Part shown: one piece after another, positions 1-8,069 of the stretch
Layout: every line of letters starts with the position of its first letter
Numbering within the stretch: position 1 is the stretch's first letter
NCBI RefSeq assembly: GCF_019400985.1
Contig: NZ_WTFF01000011.1
Span: 1-58,015 of the forward strand
DNA from: Streptomyces bambusae
Lineage (GTDB): Bacteria > Actinomycetota > Actinomycetes > Streptomycetales > Streptomycetaceae
Direction of reading: 5' to 3'
DNA: 58,015 nt
Notes under the pieces: generated by a model
What the model was told of the DNA's origin: nothing
Databases searched by the model: none
The model's input: the letters and a program-made list of their open reading frames with translations, nothing else
Program-made: the position numbers and the translations under genes

Positions 1-2
1 GG

Positions 3-806
3 AGTAAGAGTACGGGCGGCGGCGCCGCGCCGGCCGTACGCGTTGAGCGCGAAAGTCCCGTGACCATGGTGGTGCTCTCGATGCCTGCCGTTAGCAACGC
101 CGTCGACGGGCCGGCCGCGTTGCCTGGGCCCGGGCAGCGCCGTACGCTGCGCGGCATCCTCGGCGAACTGCCCTTCGTACGGAGCATCCTGATCTGCTTC
201 ACCGCGGCGAACCTCTTCACCGCCGCCGTGTTCGTCATCATCCCCCTCTACACCCGCTCCGTGTTCCAGGGCGGCGGGGGCACCGTCGCGCTGCTGGAGG
301 CCTCCCTCGGCACCGGCGCGCTGATCGGCGCCTTCACCGGCACCCGGGTCCCGGGCCGGCCCGCCGTGGCCGGCGCGTACTGCCTCGGTCTGATGGCGGT
401 CGCGCTGGCCCTGCCCGGCCTGGCCCCGCTGCGTCCGGTCTTCGCGGGCTGCCTGGTCGTCGCCGGCTGGTGCGCCGGGGCCGTCAGCGTCCGCTTCGTC
501 GCCCTGTTCCAGCGGCTGGTGCCCGCCGCCGACAAGCCCGGCTTCTTCGCCGTGATGCAGGCCGTGCTCGGCGCGTCCCTGCCGGTGGCCTCGCTGGTGT
601 TCGGCTCGGCCGGCGACCACCTCTCGCCGCAGACGCTGTGCCTGGTGCAGGGCATCGGCCTGCTGCCCGCCGCCTGCGCCCTGGCCCTGCTCGGCCGGCG
701 CCACCCCGAACCCGCGGAAGCGGACGCGGAAGCGGACGCGGAAGTGGACCCGGAGGCGGATGCCGTCGCCGACGCGACCGCCCGGCCGGCGGGAGGTGCG
801 CGGTGA
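3..806 (+). CDS. MFS transporter, C-terminal part (5' end outside window)
   Basis: The reading frame is open to the left edge, so the gene begins outside the window; an internal GTG at 60 and ATG at 66 are possible but unconvincing starts. The visible part holds about six hydrophobic segments separated by short loops, as in the second half of a major facilitator efflux protein, beginning after a soluble central loop. The last ~25 residues are a Glu/Ala/Asp low-complexity tail built from a GCGGAAGCGGAC-like repeat, probably cytoplasmic. Its stop codon overlaps the GTG of the next gene (GTGA), so it is translationally coupled to the acyltransferase and LuxE/LuxC genes and may export their product. 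Substrate unknown. Confidence 0.75.
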   Translation, partial: SKSTGGGAAPAVRVERESPVTMVVLSMPAVSNAVDGPAALPGPGQRRTLRGILGELPFVRSILICFTAANLFTAAVFVIIPLYTRSVFQGGGGTVALLEASLGTGALIGAFTGTRVPGRPAVAGAYCLGLMAVALALPGLAPLRPVFAGCLVVAGWCAGAVSVRFVALFQRLVPAADKPGFFAVMQAVLGASLPVASLVFGSAGDHLSPQTLCLVQGIGLLPAACALALLGRRHPEPAEADAEADAEVDPEADAVADATARPAGGAR

Positions 807-1957
807 AGCCCGTCATCACCCCGGCCACCTGCGCGGGCATCGCCGAACTGCGCCAGCTCTACTACGCCGTCTACGGACCGCACTACCCCGTCGCCCTCGG
901 CACCGATCCCGCCGAGATGGCCCGGCTCATCGCCGACCCGCACTCCCTGTGGCTCGTCGGCCGCTGCCCCGGCACCGGGGCGCTGACCGCCTCGGCCGCC
1001 ATCCACGGCGAGGCCGGCAGCCGGATCGGCCGTCTGGAGGGCATCGCCGTGCACCCCGAGCACCGTTCGGCCGGCATGGCGGCCGCGCTGACCGAGGAGC
1101 TGTGCGCCGGGATGCTGGACACCGGCCGGCTGGACTCGGTGTACGCGACGGTCCGCACGGTGAGTGCCGGACCCCAGCGCGTCGTCGCGCGCAACGGCTT
1201 CCGCCCGCTGGGCGTCCTGCCCAACGCGGTGGATCTCAGCAGCCGCGAAAGCCTCGCACTCTACGCGCGTCACGCAGCCGGGGTGCTGGACCGGAGGTTC
1301 CCGGTGGCCGAGGTGCCCGCGCCGCTGCTGCCGCTGCTGCGGACCGCTGAGGCCGCCCTGGGCATCAGGTACCCGGACGTCCGGGCCGCCGCGGCCCGTC
1401 CGCTCCCGGCGCCGGCCGTCCCCGTACCGGAGGACGGCGGGCGGCTGGAGGTGATCGAGGCGCCGGCCTTCGTGCGGCGCCGCTTCCGCGACCACTTCCC
1501 CGGCGCCGGCGGCTGGTTCTACCCGCTGCACACGCCGAACGTGCTGCTCACCCCCGAGGACGGCCGCTTCGAGGTCTACGCCTACCTCAACCGGGCCGGC
1601 GGGTACTGCTCGCTGCTGACGGCCCATCCCGACCCGGCCGCGGCGGCCGCGTACCTCGAACCCGTCACCCGGGCCCTGGCCCGGGCGGGCGCCGGCTACG
1701 TGGAGGCCCTGGTGCCGCTCGCCCACCACGAGGCCCTCGCCGCCTTCCTGGCCCAGGGGTTCGTCGCCGGCGCCCTCTACCCGGCGATGCGCGCGGACGG
1801 CGACGGCTTCCACGACTACGTCGTGCTGTCCCGGTCCACCGAGCGCATCGACTTCCGCGGCGTCGCCGTCGAACCGCCCCTCCAGCCCTATCTGGACTGC
1901 TACGTGTCGGCCTGGGCGTCGACACACCTGCCCACATCACCCGAGGTTGCCCCATGA
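803..1957 (+). CDS. GNAT-family N-acyltransferase, probably with two GNAT-like halves
   Basis: This 384-residue protein starts at a GTG overlapping the upstream stop (GTGA). The N-terminal half carries a typical acetyl-CoA-binding segment, IAVHPEHRSAGMAAALTEEL at about residues 90-109, followed by the usual 'VARNGFRP' strand-helix end of GNAT folds. The C-terminal half has a second, degenerate GNAT-like pattern ending with 'FLAQGFVAGALYPAMR'. Tandem GNATs often have one inactive copy. The gene overlaps the following LuxE-like gene by ATGA, so it is part of the same operon and may transfer an acyl group to or from the operon's product. The acceptor cannot be deduced. Confidence 0.8.
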   Translation: MKPVITPATCAGIAELRQLYYAVYGPHYPVALGTDPAEMARLIADPHSLWLVGRCPGTGALTASAAIHGEAGSRIGRLEGIAVHPEHRSAGMAAALTEELCAGMLDTGRLDSVYATVRTVSAGPQRVVARNGFRPLGVLPNAVDLSSRESLALYARHAAGVLDRRFPVAEVPAPLLPLLRTAEAALGIRYPDVRAAAARPLPAPAVPVPEDGGRLEVIEAPAFVRRRFRDHFPGAGGWFYPLHTPNVLLTPEDGRFEVYAYLNRAGGYCSLLTAHPDPAAAAAYLEPVTRALARAGAGYVEALVPLAHHEALAAFLAQGFVAGALYPAMRADGDGFHDYVVLSRSTERIDFRGVAVEPPLQPYLDCYVSAWASTHLPTSPEVAP

Positions 1958-3123
1958 ACCCCCATCTCGCCCCGGTCGGCGTGCCCGACCCGGCCCTCCT
2001 GCCGCACGTGCAGCAACTGTGCGACCTGACCGACCCGTACGCGTACGGGCCCGCCGAGGACGAGCTGTTCGCCGCCGCCATGGCGGAGATCAACGCCTGG
2101 CACACCGAACGGTCCTCGTTCTACCGCTCGTTGTACGAGGCCACGCCCGCGGCGGAGGGCGACGAGCCGTACCGGACGCCGCTGGTCCACGCGAACTTCT
2201 TCAAGCGGCACGAGGTGCTGTCCGTCCCGCGCGAGGACGTCGAACTGCACCTGACCTCCTCCGGCACCACCGGCCAGAAGTCGCAGATGTTCTTCGACCA
2301 CTGGACGATCCGCTCCGCCCAGCGCATGGTCGCCCGCATCTTCGAGCGCAACGGCTGGATCGCCCCGGAGCAGGAGGTCAACTACCTGCTCTACAGCTAC
2401 GAGCCGGCCCCGTCGCTGAACCTCGGCACCGCCTTCACCGACAACTACCTCTGCGACTTCGCCCCGGCGCGCAGCGTCGAGTACGCCCTGCGCAACACGG
2501 GCGGCGGCGCGGGCGGCGACCACGAGTTCGACCCCTTCGGCTGCATCGCCGCGCTGCGCCGCTTCGAGCGGGACGACGCACCGGTCCGCATCCTCGGCTT
2601 CCCCGCCTTCCTGTGGTTCACCCTGGAGCGGATGCGGGCCATGGGCATGCCGCCGCTGCGGCTGCCCGAGGGCTCCCTCGTCGTCCTCGGCGGCGGCTGG
2701 AAGGGCCACGCCGACCGGCAGATCGGCAAGGAGGAGCTCTACGCCCGGGTCACCGAGCAGCTCGGCATACCGGGCGAGCGGATCCGGGACACCTTCGGCT
2801 CGGTCGAGCACTGCATCCCGTACATCGAGTGCGAGCGGCACCGGCTGCACGCGCCCGTCTGGTCGCGGGTGACGATCCGCTCGACCCGCACCCTGGAGCC
2901 GCTGCCGTACGGGGAGCGGGGCTACCTGCACCTGGTCTCCCCGTACATCACGTCCGTGCCCGCGCAGAGCGTGGTCATGGGCGATCTGGCCTCCCTACGG
3001 CCGGGGGACGCCTGCGGGTGCGGGCTGCGGACCCCCTGGTTCACCGTCCACGGCCGGGCCGGGGTGAGCCGCAACCGGAGCTGCGCGGTGGCCGCCGCGG
3101 AACTGATGAAGGGCATGGCGTGA
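1954..3123 (+). CDS. LuxE-like acyl-protein synthetase / acyl-adenylating enzyme
   Basis: The 389-residue protein belongs to the LuxE family of the ANL (adenylate-forming) fold. The ATP-binding P-loop is visible as SSGTTGQKSQ at residues 102-111, followed by later segments typical of LuxE/PaaK proteins, including a 'DTFGSVEHC' motif and, near the end, 'GDLASLRPGDACGCG'. In bioluminescent bacteria LuxE activates a fatty acid as acyl-AMP and passes it to LuxC for reduction to aldehyde. The next gene encodes a LuxC domain, so the same partnership is likely here, although no luxA or luxB is in the window. Starts and stops overlap both neighbours (ATGA, GTGA), implying coupled translation and near-stoichiometric synthesis. 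Confidence 0.85.
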   Translation: MNPHLAPVGVPDPALLPHVQQLCDLTDPYAYGPAEDELFAAAMAEINAWHTERSSFYRSLYEATPAAEGDEPYRTPLVHANFFKRHEVLSVPREDVELHLTSSGTTGQKSQMFFDHWTIRSAQRMVARIFERNGWIAPEQEVNYLLYSYEPAPSLNLGTAFTDNYLCDFAPARSVEYALRNTGGGAGGDHEFDPFGCIAALRRFERDDAPVRILGFPAFLWFTLERMRAMGMPPLRLPEGSLVVLGGGWKGHADRQIGKEELYARVTEQLGIPGERIRDTFGSVEHCIPYIECERHRLHAPVWSRVTIRSTRTLEPLPYGERGYLHLVSPYITSVPAQSVVMGDLASLRPGDACGCGLRTPWFTVHGRAGVSRNRSCAVAAAELMKGMA

Positions 3124-5732
3124 CCGTGACGACGACCACCCGCGAGAACACGAGCGTGAACGAGACCGAGACCGAGACCGAGGCCGTGACCGCGTACGGG
3201 AACGGCGGCGGCGGGCCGACCCCCGCCGCACCGCACTTCTGGCAGGGCGCCTTCATCGGCGACGAGCAGGCCGGGCGCCGCCTCGCCGGGCTCCCGGCCG
3301 CCGTCGAGGCCGCGCTGGGCACCGTACTGGAGACCGGGACCGTCCTGGCCGCCTGCGACGCCCTGGCCTCGGCCCTCCTCGACCCGGAACACCCCGTGCA
3401 CGCCCGGCTGGCGACGCACCTGCCCGAGGACGAGGACCCGGCGGCGCTGCTGGCCGAGCTCGGCCACCACCTCGGCCGCCGGGAGCTGACCCGCAAGCTG
3501 CGCCGGGAGCTGGGCAGCGCCGCGCCCGGCCGGCTGAACCGGCCCGACGCGCGCGAGGCGGTGTACGAGGCGTGGGCGCCGGTCGGCATGGTCGCGCACA
3601 TCGCCCCGGGCAACGCGGCCACCGTCGCCCCGCTGAGCATCGTGGAGGGCCTGCTCGCCGGCAACGTCAACGTCCTCAGGACGAGCAGTGCCGACACCCT
3701 GTTCACCCAGGCCCTGATGGCCGAGCTGGCCGCGCTCGACCCCAGCGGGGCGCTGGCCGCGCGGATCGTCGTCCTGCGCTTCCCCTCCGCCCGGCAGGAG
3801 TGGCTGCGGCTGATGTGCGCGCCCGCGGACGCCGTCGCCGTCTGGGGCGGGGAGTCGGCCGTCGAGGGGGTCGCCGCCCATGTGCCGCCCGGCTGCCGCC
3901 TGGTGGAGTGGGGCCACCGCATCTCCTTCGCCTACCTGACCGCCGACGCCTGGTCGGACCCCGGCACGCTCGACGCCCTCGCCGACGACGTGTGCCTGTA
4001 CGAGCAGCAGGCCTGCTCCAGCCCGCAGGTCGTCTACCTCGACACCGGGGACGAGGCCGAGGTCTTCGCCTTCGCGCAGCGGTTCGCCGACGTCCTCGCG
4101 ACCCGGCCGCCCGCCGCGCCGCTGCCCGGCGGGCAGGACGCCGACCCGGCCGAGCAGGCGGAGCTGACGACCACCGAGCTGGTGGCCCGGCTGGAGGAAC
4201 ACCTGGGCCTGACCCGGGTGTTCGCCGCGCCCGACGGCTCCTGGCGGGTCATGGCCGACACCCGGTCGCCGCTCACCGCCTCCCCGCTGCACCGCAGCGT
4301 GTGGGTCAAGCCGCTGCCCCGCGAGCAGCTGATCGCCACGCTGCGCCCGATGCGCCGCTACCTGCAGACGGCGGGGATCGCCGGCAGCCGCACCGACATC
4401 GCGGAGCTCTCCCGCACCGCACTGGCCGCGGGCGTCACCCGCGTCACACCCGTCGGCGCGATGCTCGCGAGCTACGCGGGCGAGCCGCACGACGGTGTGT
4501 ACGCGCTCCAGCGCTACAGCCGCCGCGTGGCGGTCCAGGCCGATCCGGCCCGGTTCGCCACCACCGCCTGCCTGGACGACCTGGTCCGGCCGGCCGTGCT
4601 GCCGGCACCCGCCGGCCCGCTGACGGGCAAGGAATCGGCGCAGGCGGCCAACGTGCAGGTCGAACGAGCCGATGCGGAGCTGTACTTCCACAGCGGCGGC
4701 AGCACCGGAGCCCCGGCGCTGTCCCTGTTCAGCTACGACGACTACGACACGCAGATGCACGCCGCCGCGCGCGGCCTGCTCGCCGCCGGCTACGACCCGG
4801 CCGTGGACCGCACCGCCAACCTCTTCTACTGCGGCGGCATGTACGGCAGCTTCATCAGCTTCTTCTCCGTCCTGGAGCGGCTGGGCGGCGTCCAACTGCC
4901 CCTGGCCGCGGGAGCGGACCACCGGGCGACGGCGCGGGCCCTGATCGAGCACGGGGCGGACACGCTCTTCGGCATGCCCTCCTACCTGTGGCAGCTGCTG
5001 CACGCGGAGGCGGACGCACTGCGGGCCTACGGGGGCCTGCGCAAGGTGTTCTACGGCGGCGAGCACTTCACGCGGGAGCAGCGGCGGACGCTGGAGCAGA
5101 CCTTCGGCATCGAGGTGGTCCGCTCGATCACCTACGGCAGCACCGACCTCGGCCCGCTGGGCTACCAGTGCACCGAGAGCACGGGCGGCGTCCACCACCT
5201 CCACGCCGACCTGCACACGATGGAGATCCTCGACCCGGAGGAGGACCGGCCGGTGGCCCCGGGCGGGACGGGCCGGCTGGTCTTCACCACGCACGCCCGG
5301 CGCGGGCAGCAGCTGGGCCGGTACGTCATCGGCGACCTGGGCCGGGCGGTCCCGGGACCGTGCCCGTGTGGCAGCCGGGCCCCGCGCTTCGAGCTGCAGG
5401 GCCGCACCGGTGACGTGATGCGGGTGGCGACGTACTTCCTGGGCCACCGGCGCTTCGTGGCCCTGGCCGAGGAGGACGGCGGGCACCGCGGCGAGCTGCA
5501 GATCCTGCTCGGGCGTACGGACGCCCGCGAGCGGCTGACCGTACGGGTGGAGCGGTCGGGCACGACGGATCCGGAGCGCCTGCGCGAGGTGTTCCTGGCT
5601 GGCTACCCCGAGCTCCGCTCGGCGGTGTCGGAGCGGCTGCTGGACCTCGTGGTCGAGGCCGTCGACGGGGCGTCCCTGGACCGCAGCCCGACGAGCGGCA
5701 AGCTGCGCACCGTGGTGGACACGCGCGGCTAA
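3120..5732 (+). CDS. LuxC-like acyl reductase fused to a PaaK/LuxE-like adenylate-forming ligase
   Basis: This 870-residue protein starts at a GTG overlapping the LuxE stop. Residues ~1-40 are a low-complexity Thr/Glu/Gly tail. Residues ~45-480 match LuxC acyl-CoA reductases (aldehyde-dehydrogenase fold); the expected nucleophile is Cys299 in EQQACSSPQ. Residues ~510-870 are a second adenylate-forming domain with P-loop HSGGSTGAP (524-532), a YGSTDLG motif near 672 and a GDLGR/GRTGDV ending as in phenylacetate-CoA-ligase-like enzymes. One chain could thus activate and reduce an acyl group, while the adjacent stand-alone LuxE supplies a second activating domain. The order luxE then luxC-ligase, with no luxAB or luxD, points to aldehyde formation for biosynthesis rather than light. 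It overlaps the convergent phosphatase gene by 4 bp. Confidence 0.85.
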   Translation: MTVTTTTRENTSVNETETETEAVTAYGNGGGGPTPAAPHFWQGAFIGDEQAGRRLAGLPAAVEAALGTVLETGTVLAACDALASALLDPEHPVHARLATHLPEDEDPAALLAELGHHLGRRELTRKLRRELGSAAPGRLNRPDAREAVYEAWAPVGMVAHIAPGNAATVAPLSIVEGLLAGNVNVLRTSSADTLFTQALMAELAALDPSGALAARIVVLRFPSARQEWLRLMCAPADAVAVWGGESAVEGVAAHVPPGCRLVEWGHRISFAYLTADAWSDPGTLDALADDVCLYEQQACSSPQVVYLDTGDEAEVFAFAQRFADVLATRPPAAPLPGGQDADPAEQAELTTTELVARLEEHLGLTRVFAAPDGSWRVMADTRSPLTASPLHRSVWVKPLPREQLIATLRPMRRYLQTAGIAGSRTDIAELSRTALAAGVTRVTPVGAMLASYAGEPHDGVYALQRYSRRVAVQADPARFATTACLDDLVRPAVLPAPAGPLTGKESAQAANVQVERADAELYFHSGGSTGAPALSLFSYDDYDTQMHAAARGLLAAGYDPAVDRTANLFYCGGMYGSFISFFSVLERLGGVQLPLAAGADHRATARALIEHGADTLFGMPSYLWQLLHAEADALRAYGGLRKVFYGGEHFTREQRRTLEQTFGIEVVRSITYGSTDLGPLGYQCTESTGGVHHLHADLHTMEILDPEEDRPVAPGGTGRLVFTTHARRGQQLGRYVIGDLGRAVPGPCPCGSRAPRFELQGRTGDVMRVATYFLGHRRFVALAEEDGGHRGELQILLGRTDARERLTVRVERSGTTDPERLREVFLAGYPELRSAVSERLLDLVVEAVDGASLDRSPTSGKLRTVVDTRG

Positions 5733-6889
5733 GTCGTGTCGTGAGCCGCCGCGCCCGAGCCGTGGTCGAGCCGGTCGACGACGATCATCGCTACGTCGTC
5801 CGCCAGACTGCTCCGGGTATGGCGCACGAGTTCCTGGCGCAGCCGTTCCAGGAACTCGGGCCGGGAGCAGTCGCCGGGCATCGCTTCCATGGCTTCGGGC
5901 AGGGCGAAGAAGTCGTTGGCGCTGTTGCGCGCCTCGATCACCCCGTCGGTGTGCAGCAGCAGCCGGTCTCCCGGGAGGAACGGGTAGCTGTCCGTCCTGC
6001 CGGGAGGGCCGGTGACGAACTCCTCCAGGCCGAGCGGCGGCATGGGGGAGGTGGGCATCAGGGCGTGGACCTTGCCGTCGCGCAGCAGCAGCGGGGGCGG
6101 ATGTCCGCGGTTGACCACCTCGACCGCGGGCCCGTCCGTCACCTGCGCCACGAGGACGGTGACGAAGCCCTCCAGGAGCGGCTCCCCGTCGCTGTCGCCC
6201 GCCGCGACGGCGTCCCGGCGCAGGGCGGCCGCGCAGTGGTGGACGACCTCCACCAGCTCGTCCTCGTAGTGCACGGCCTCGCGGAACGCGCCCAGCACGA
6301 CCGCGGCCGCCCGTACGGCGGGCAGCCCCTTGCCCCGGACGTCGCCCACGATGAGCCGGACTCCGTACCGGGTCTGGACCGCCTCGTAGAGGTCCCCTCC
6401 GATCTGTGCGCCCGTCTCGGCCGCCAGGTAGAGGCTGGCCGCTCCCACCGGGCCGATCCTGGCCTTCACGGGGCGCATCAGCACCGCCTGCGCCGCCTCG
6501 GCGATCCGGCGGACCTGCCTGATCTCGTTCTCCCGGCGCGTGCGCACGGCGCTGCTGGTCATCAGGCTCGCCAGCGACACGAGGAACAGGGCCAGGAGAT
6601 TGGTGTAGACCTGTTGGCCGCCCCATGACTGGTTGTACGTGGCGGTGATGACGCTGACCACCAGGGCCGTCGCCACGGCGGCGAAGGTGCCCTTGGGGCC
6701 CATCGTGACCGCCGCCAGGGCGGGTGTCGCGACCAGCAGGGGGCCGGTGTACACGACGTGCGCAGGGGTGAGTTCTATGATGAGCACCAGCAGGGCGATC
6801 AAGAAGGGGACGCACTCCGCGAGTGCGAAAAGCAGCTGGTGGTGACCGCCGGCTCCCGATCGAGGGGGCGATCGCAGGAGCGCCCTCAT
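5729..6889 (-). CDS. Membrane-anchored SpoIIE/RsbU-type PP2C protein phosphatase
   Basis: The 386-residue protein has several hydrophobic helices in residues ~18-95 and a cytoplasmic PP2C-type SpoIIE domain to the end. Metal-binding signatures are visible as 'GGDLYEAV' and 'VGDVRGKGLPA', with 'NRGHPPPLLL', 'LLLHTDGVIEAR' and 'ADDVAMIVV' later in the fold. Family members dephosphorylate anti-anti-sigma factors and so release alternative sigma factors; this one lacks a kinase (HATPase) domain. The ATG at 6889 is preferred because it begins just before the membrane segments. It converges on the LuxC gene with a 4-bp overlap of stops and is divergent from the cyclase-family gene. Confidence 0.88.
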   Translation of the reverse strand: MRALLRSPPRSGAGGHHQLLFALAECVPFLIALLVLIIELTPAHVVYTGPLLVATPALAAVTMGPKGTFAAVATALVVSVITATYNQSWGGQQVYTNLLALFLVSLASLMTSSAVRTRRENEIRQVRRIAEAAQAVLMRPVKARIGPVGAASLYLAAETGAQIGGDLYEAVQTRYGVRLIVGDVRGKGLPAVRAAAVVLGAFREAVHYEDELVEVVHHCAAALRRDAVAAGDSDGEPLLEGFVTVLVAQVTDGPAVEVVNRGHPPPLLLRDGKVHALMPTSPMPPLGLEEFVTGPPGRTDSYPFLPGDRLLLHTDGVIEARNSANDFFALPEAMEAMPGDCSRPEFLERLRQELVRHTRSSLADDVAMIVVDRLDHGSGAAAHDTT

Positions 6890-7003
6890 GGATACAGCCT
6901 GCCTCGCCCGGGCTCCGCGCCGCCACCGGTCACCCCCGCGTGGCACCCCTTGCGACCCCGGGAGCGCAGACCTTTGGAGCGCAGACCTCAGGAGCGCCGG
7001 CCC

Positions 7004-7924
7004 ATGGAGCGCAGACCCACGTCCCGCCAGGAGTTCGACGCGCTCTTCGCCGCGGTCCGTACGTGGGGCCGCTGGGCGGTGCCCGACCGCGGCGCCTGGA
7101 ACCGGGTCACCCCGGACCGCGTACGACGGGCCGCGTCGCTGGTCCGGGACGGGACGACGGTGCCCCTCGGGCTTCCCTGGAACACCCGGCCCGGCCCCGA
7201 CAACGCCCGCCCCGCCCTGCACTACATGTCCGACCTGGGCGACGTGGAGCCGCCCGAGCCGGCCACGTACAAGGACTTCATCGCGGTCGACTACCACGGC
7301 AAGGGCGTGACCCACCTCGACGCGCTGGCGCACGTCGGCTACCGGGGGCAGCTGTACGACGGCCGTCCGGCGCGGGAGGCCGTCGACGCCGCGGGCGCCC
7401 GGTTCGGCTCGGTGGCGGAGCTCGGCCCGCTGGTCACCAAGGGCGTGCTGCTCGACCTGCCGGCCGTCCTCGGGGTCGACTGGCTGGAGCCCGGCCGCGC
7501 GGTCCTGGCCGAGGACGTCGTCGCCGCGGAGCGGGCGCTCGGCGTCAGGATCGACGAGGCCAGTGCGGTGCTGCTGCGCACCGGCCGGTTCCGCCGCCGG
7601 CGCGAGCTCGGCCCCTGGGACGTCGGTGAGGCCGGTGCCGGGTTCCACGTGGAGGCCGTGCCGCTGCTGGCCGAGCGCGGCGTGAGCCTGCTCGGGAGCG
7701 ACGGGGACAACGACGTACGCCCCTCGCCGGTCGAGGGCGTCCACTCCCCCGTCCACGCCCTCGCCGTCGCCGCCATGGGCGTGCCGCTGCTGGACAACCT
7801 GGAGCTCGAAGCGCTCTCGGCCGCCTGCGCCGGGGTGCGGCGCTACGAGTTCATGGTCGTGGTGACCCCGCTCGACGTGCCGGGCGGTACGGGATCGCCG
7901 GTCAATCCGGTGGCGGTGCTGTGA
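7004..7924 (+). CDS. Cyclase-family (kynurenine formamidase-like) metal-dependent hydrolase
   Basis: The 306-residue protein carries the metal-binding signature of the cyclase/KynB family as HGKGVTHLDALAHV, about residues 92-105, in place of the usual HxGTHxDxPxH; the first His and the HxD pair remain, while the usual Pro is Ala. A later conserved region holds 'LLGSDGDNDV' and 'VHALAVAAMGVPLLDNL', expected from larger actinobacterial members. The chosen ATG follows an AGGAG about 9 nt upstream. The DNA just before it repeats GAGCGCAGACC-like units that run into the start codon, so the exact N-terminus is not certain. Substrate unknown; no tryptophan-catabolic gene is adjacent. Confidence 0.82.
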   Translation: MERRPTSRQEFDALFAAVRTWGRWAVPDRGAWNRVTPDRVRRAASLVRDGTTVPLGLPWNTRPGPDNARPALHYMSDLGDVEPPEPATYKDFIAVDYHGKGVTHLDALAHVGYRGQLYDGRPAREAVDAAGARFGSVAELGPLVTKGVLLDLPAVLGVDWLEPGRAVLAEDVVAAERALGVRIDEASAVLLRTGRFRRRRELGPWDVGEAGAGFHVEAVPLLAERGVSLLGSDGDNDVRPSPVEGVHSPVHALAVAAMGVPLLDNLELEALSAACAGVRRYEFMVVVTPLDVPGGTGSPVNPVAVL

Positions 7925-8069
7925 GGGTGCCGGAGCAGGGTGCCGGGCCGGGGTTTCGCCTCGGCGCCCGGGTTCCGCCCCGCTCCGCACCGGAAAACAC
8001 CCGGAATATACTCAAAATGCAGTTAACCAGCGCAACCATCCCGATACGGCCACGAGCCCGGCAAGGGAA

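Noticed and set aside
60..806. ATG/GTG at 60-68 as the true start of the MFS gene
   Set aside because: The frame is open to the window edge and the visible part covers only the second half of an MFS protein, so the start most likely lies outside.
2922..6926. Very long minus-strand open frame (over 1300 codons) opposite the LuxE/LuxC genes
   Set aside because: It is a high-GC antisense shadow: Arg/Gly/Pro-rich, no domain, while the plus frames contain clear LuxE and LuxC motifs.
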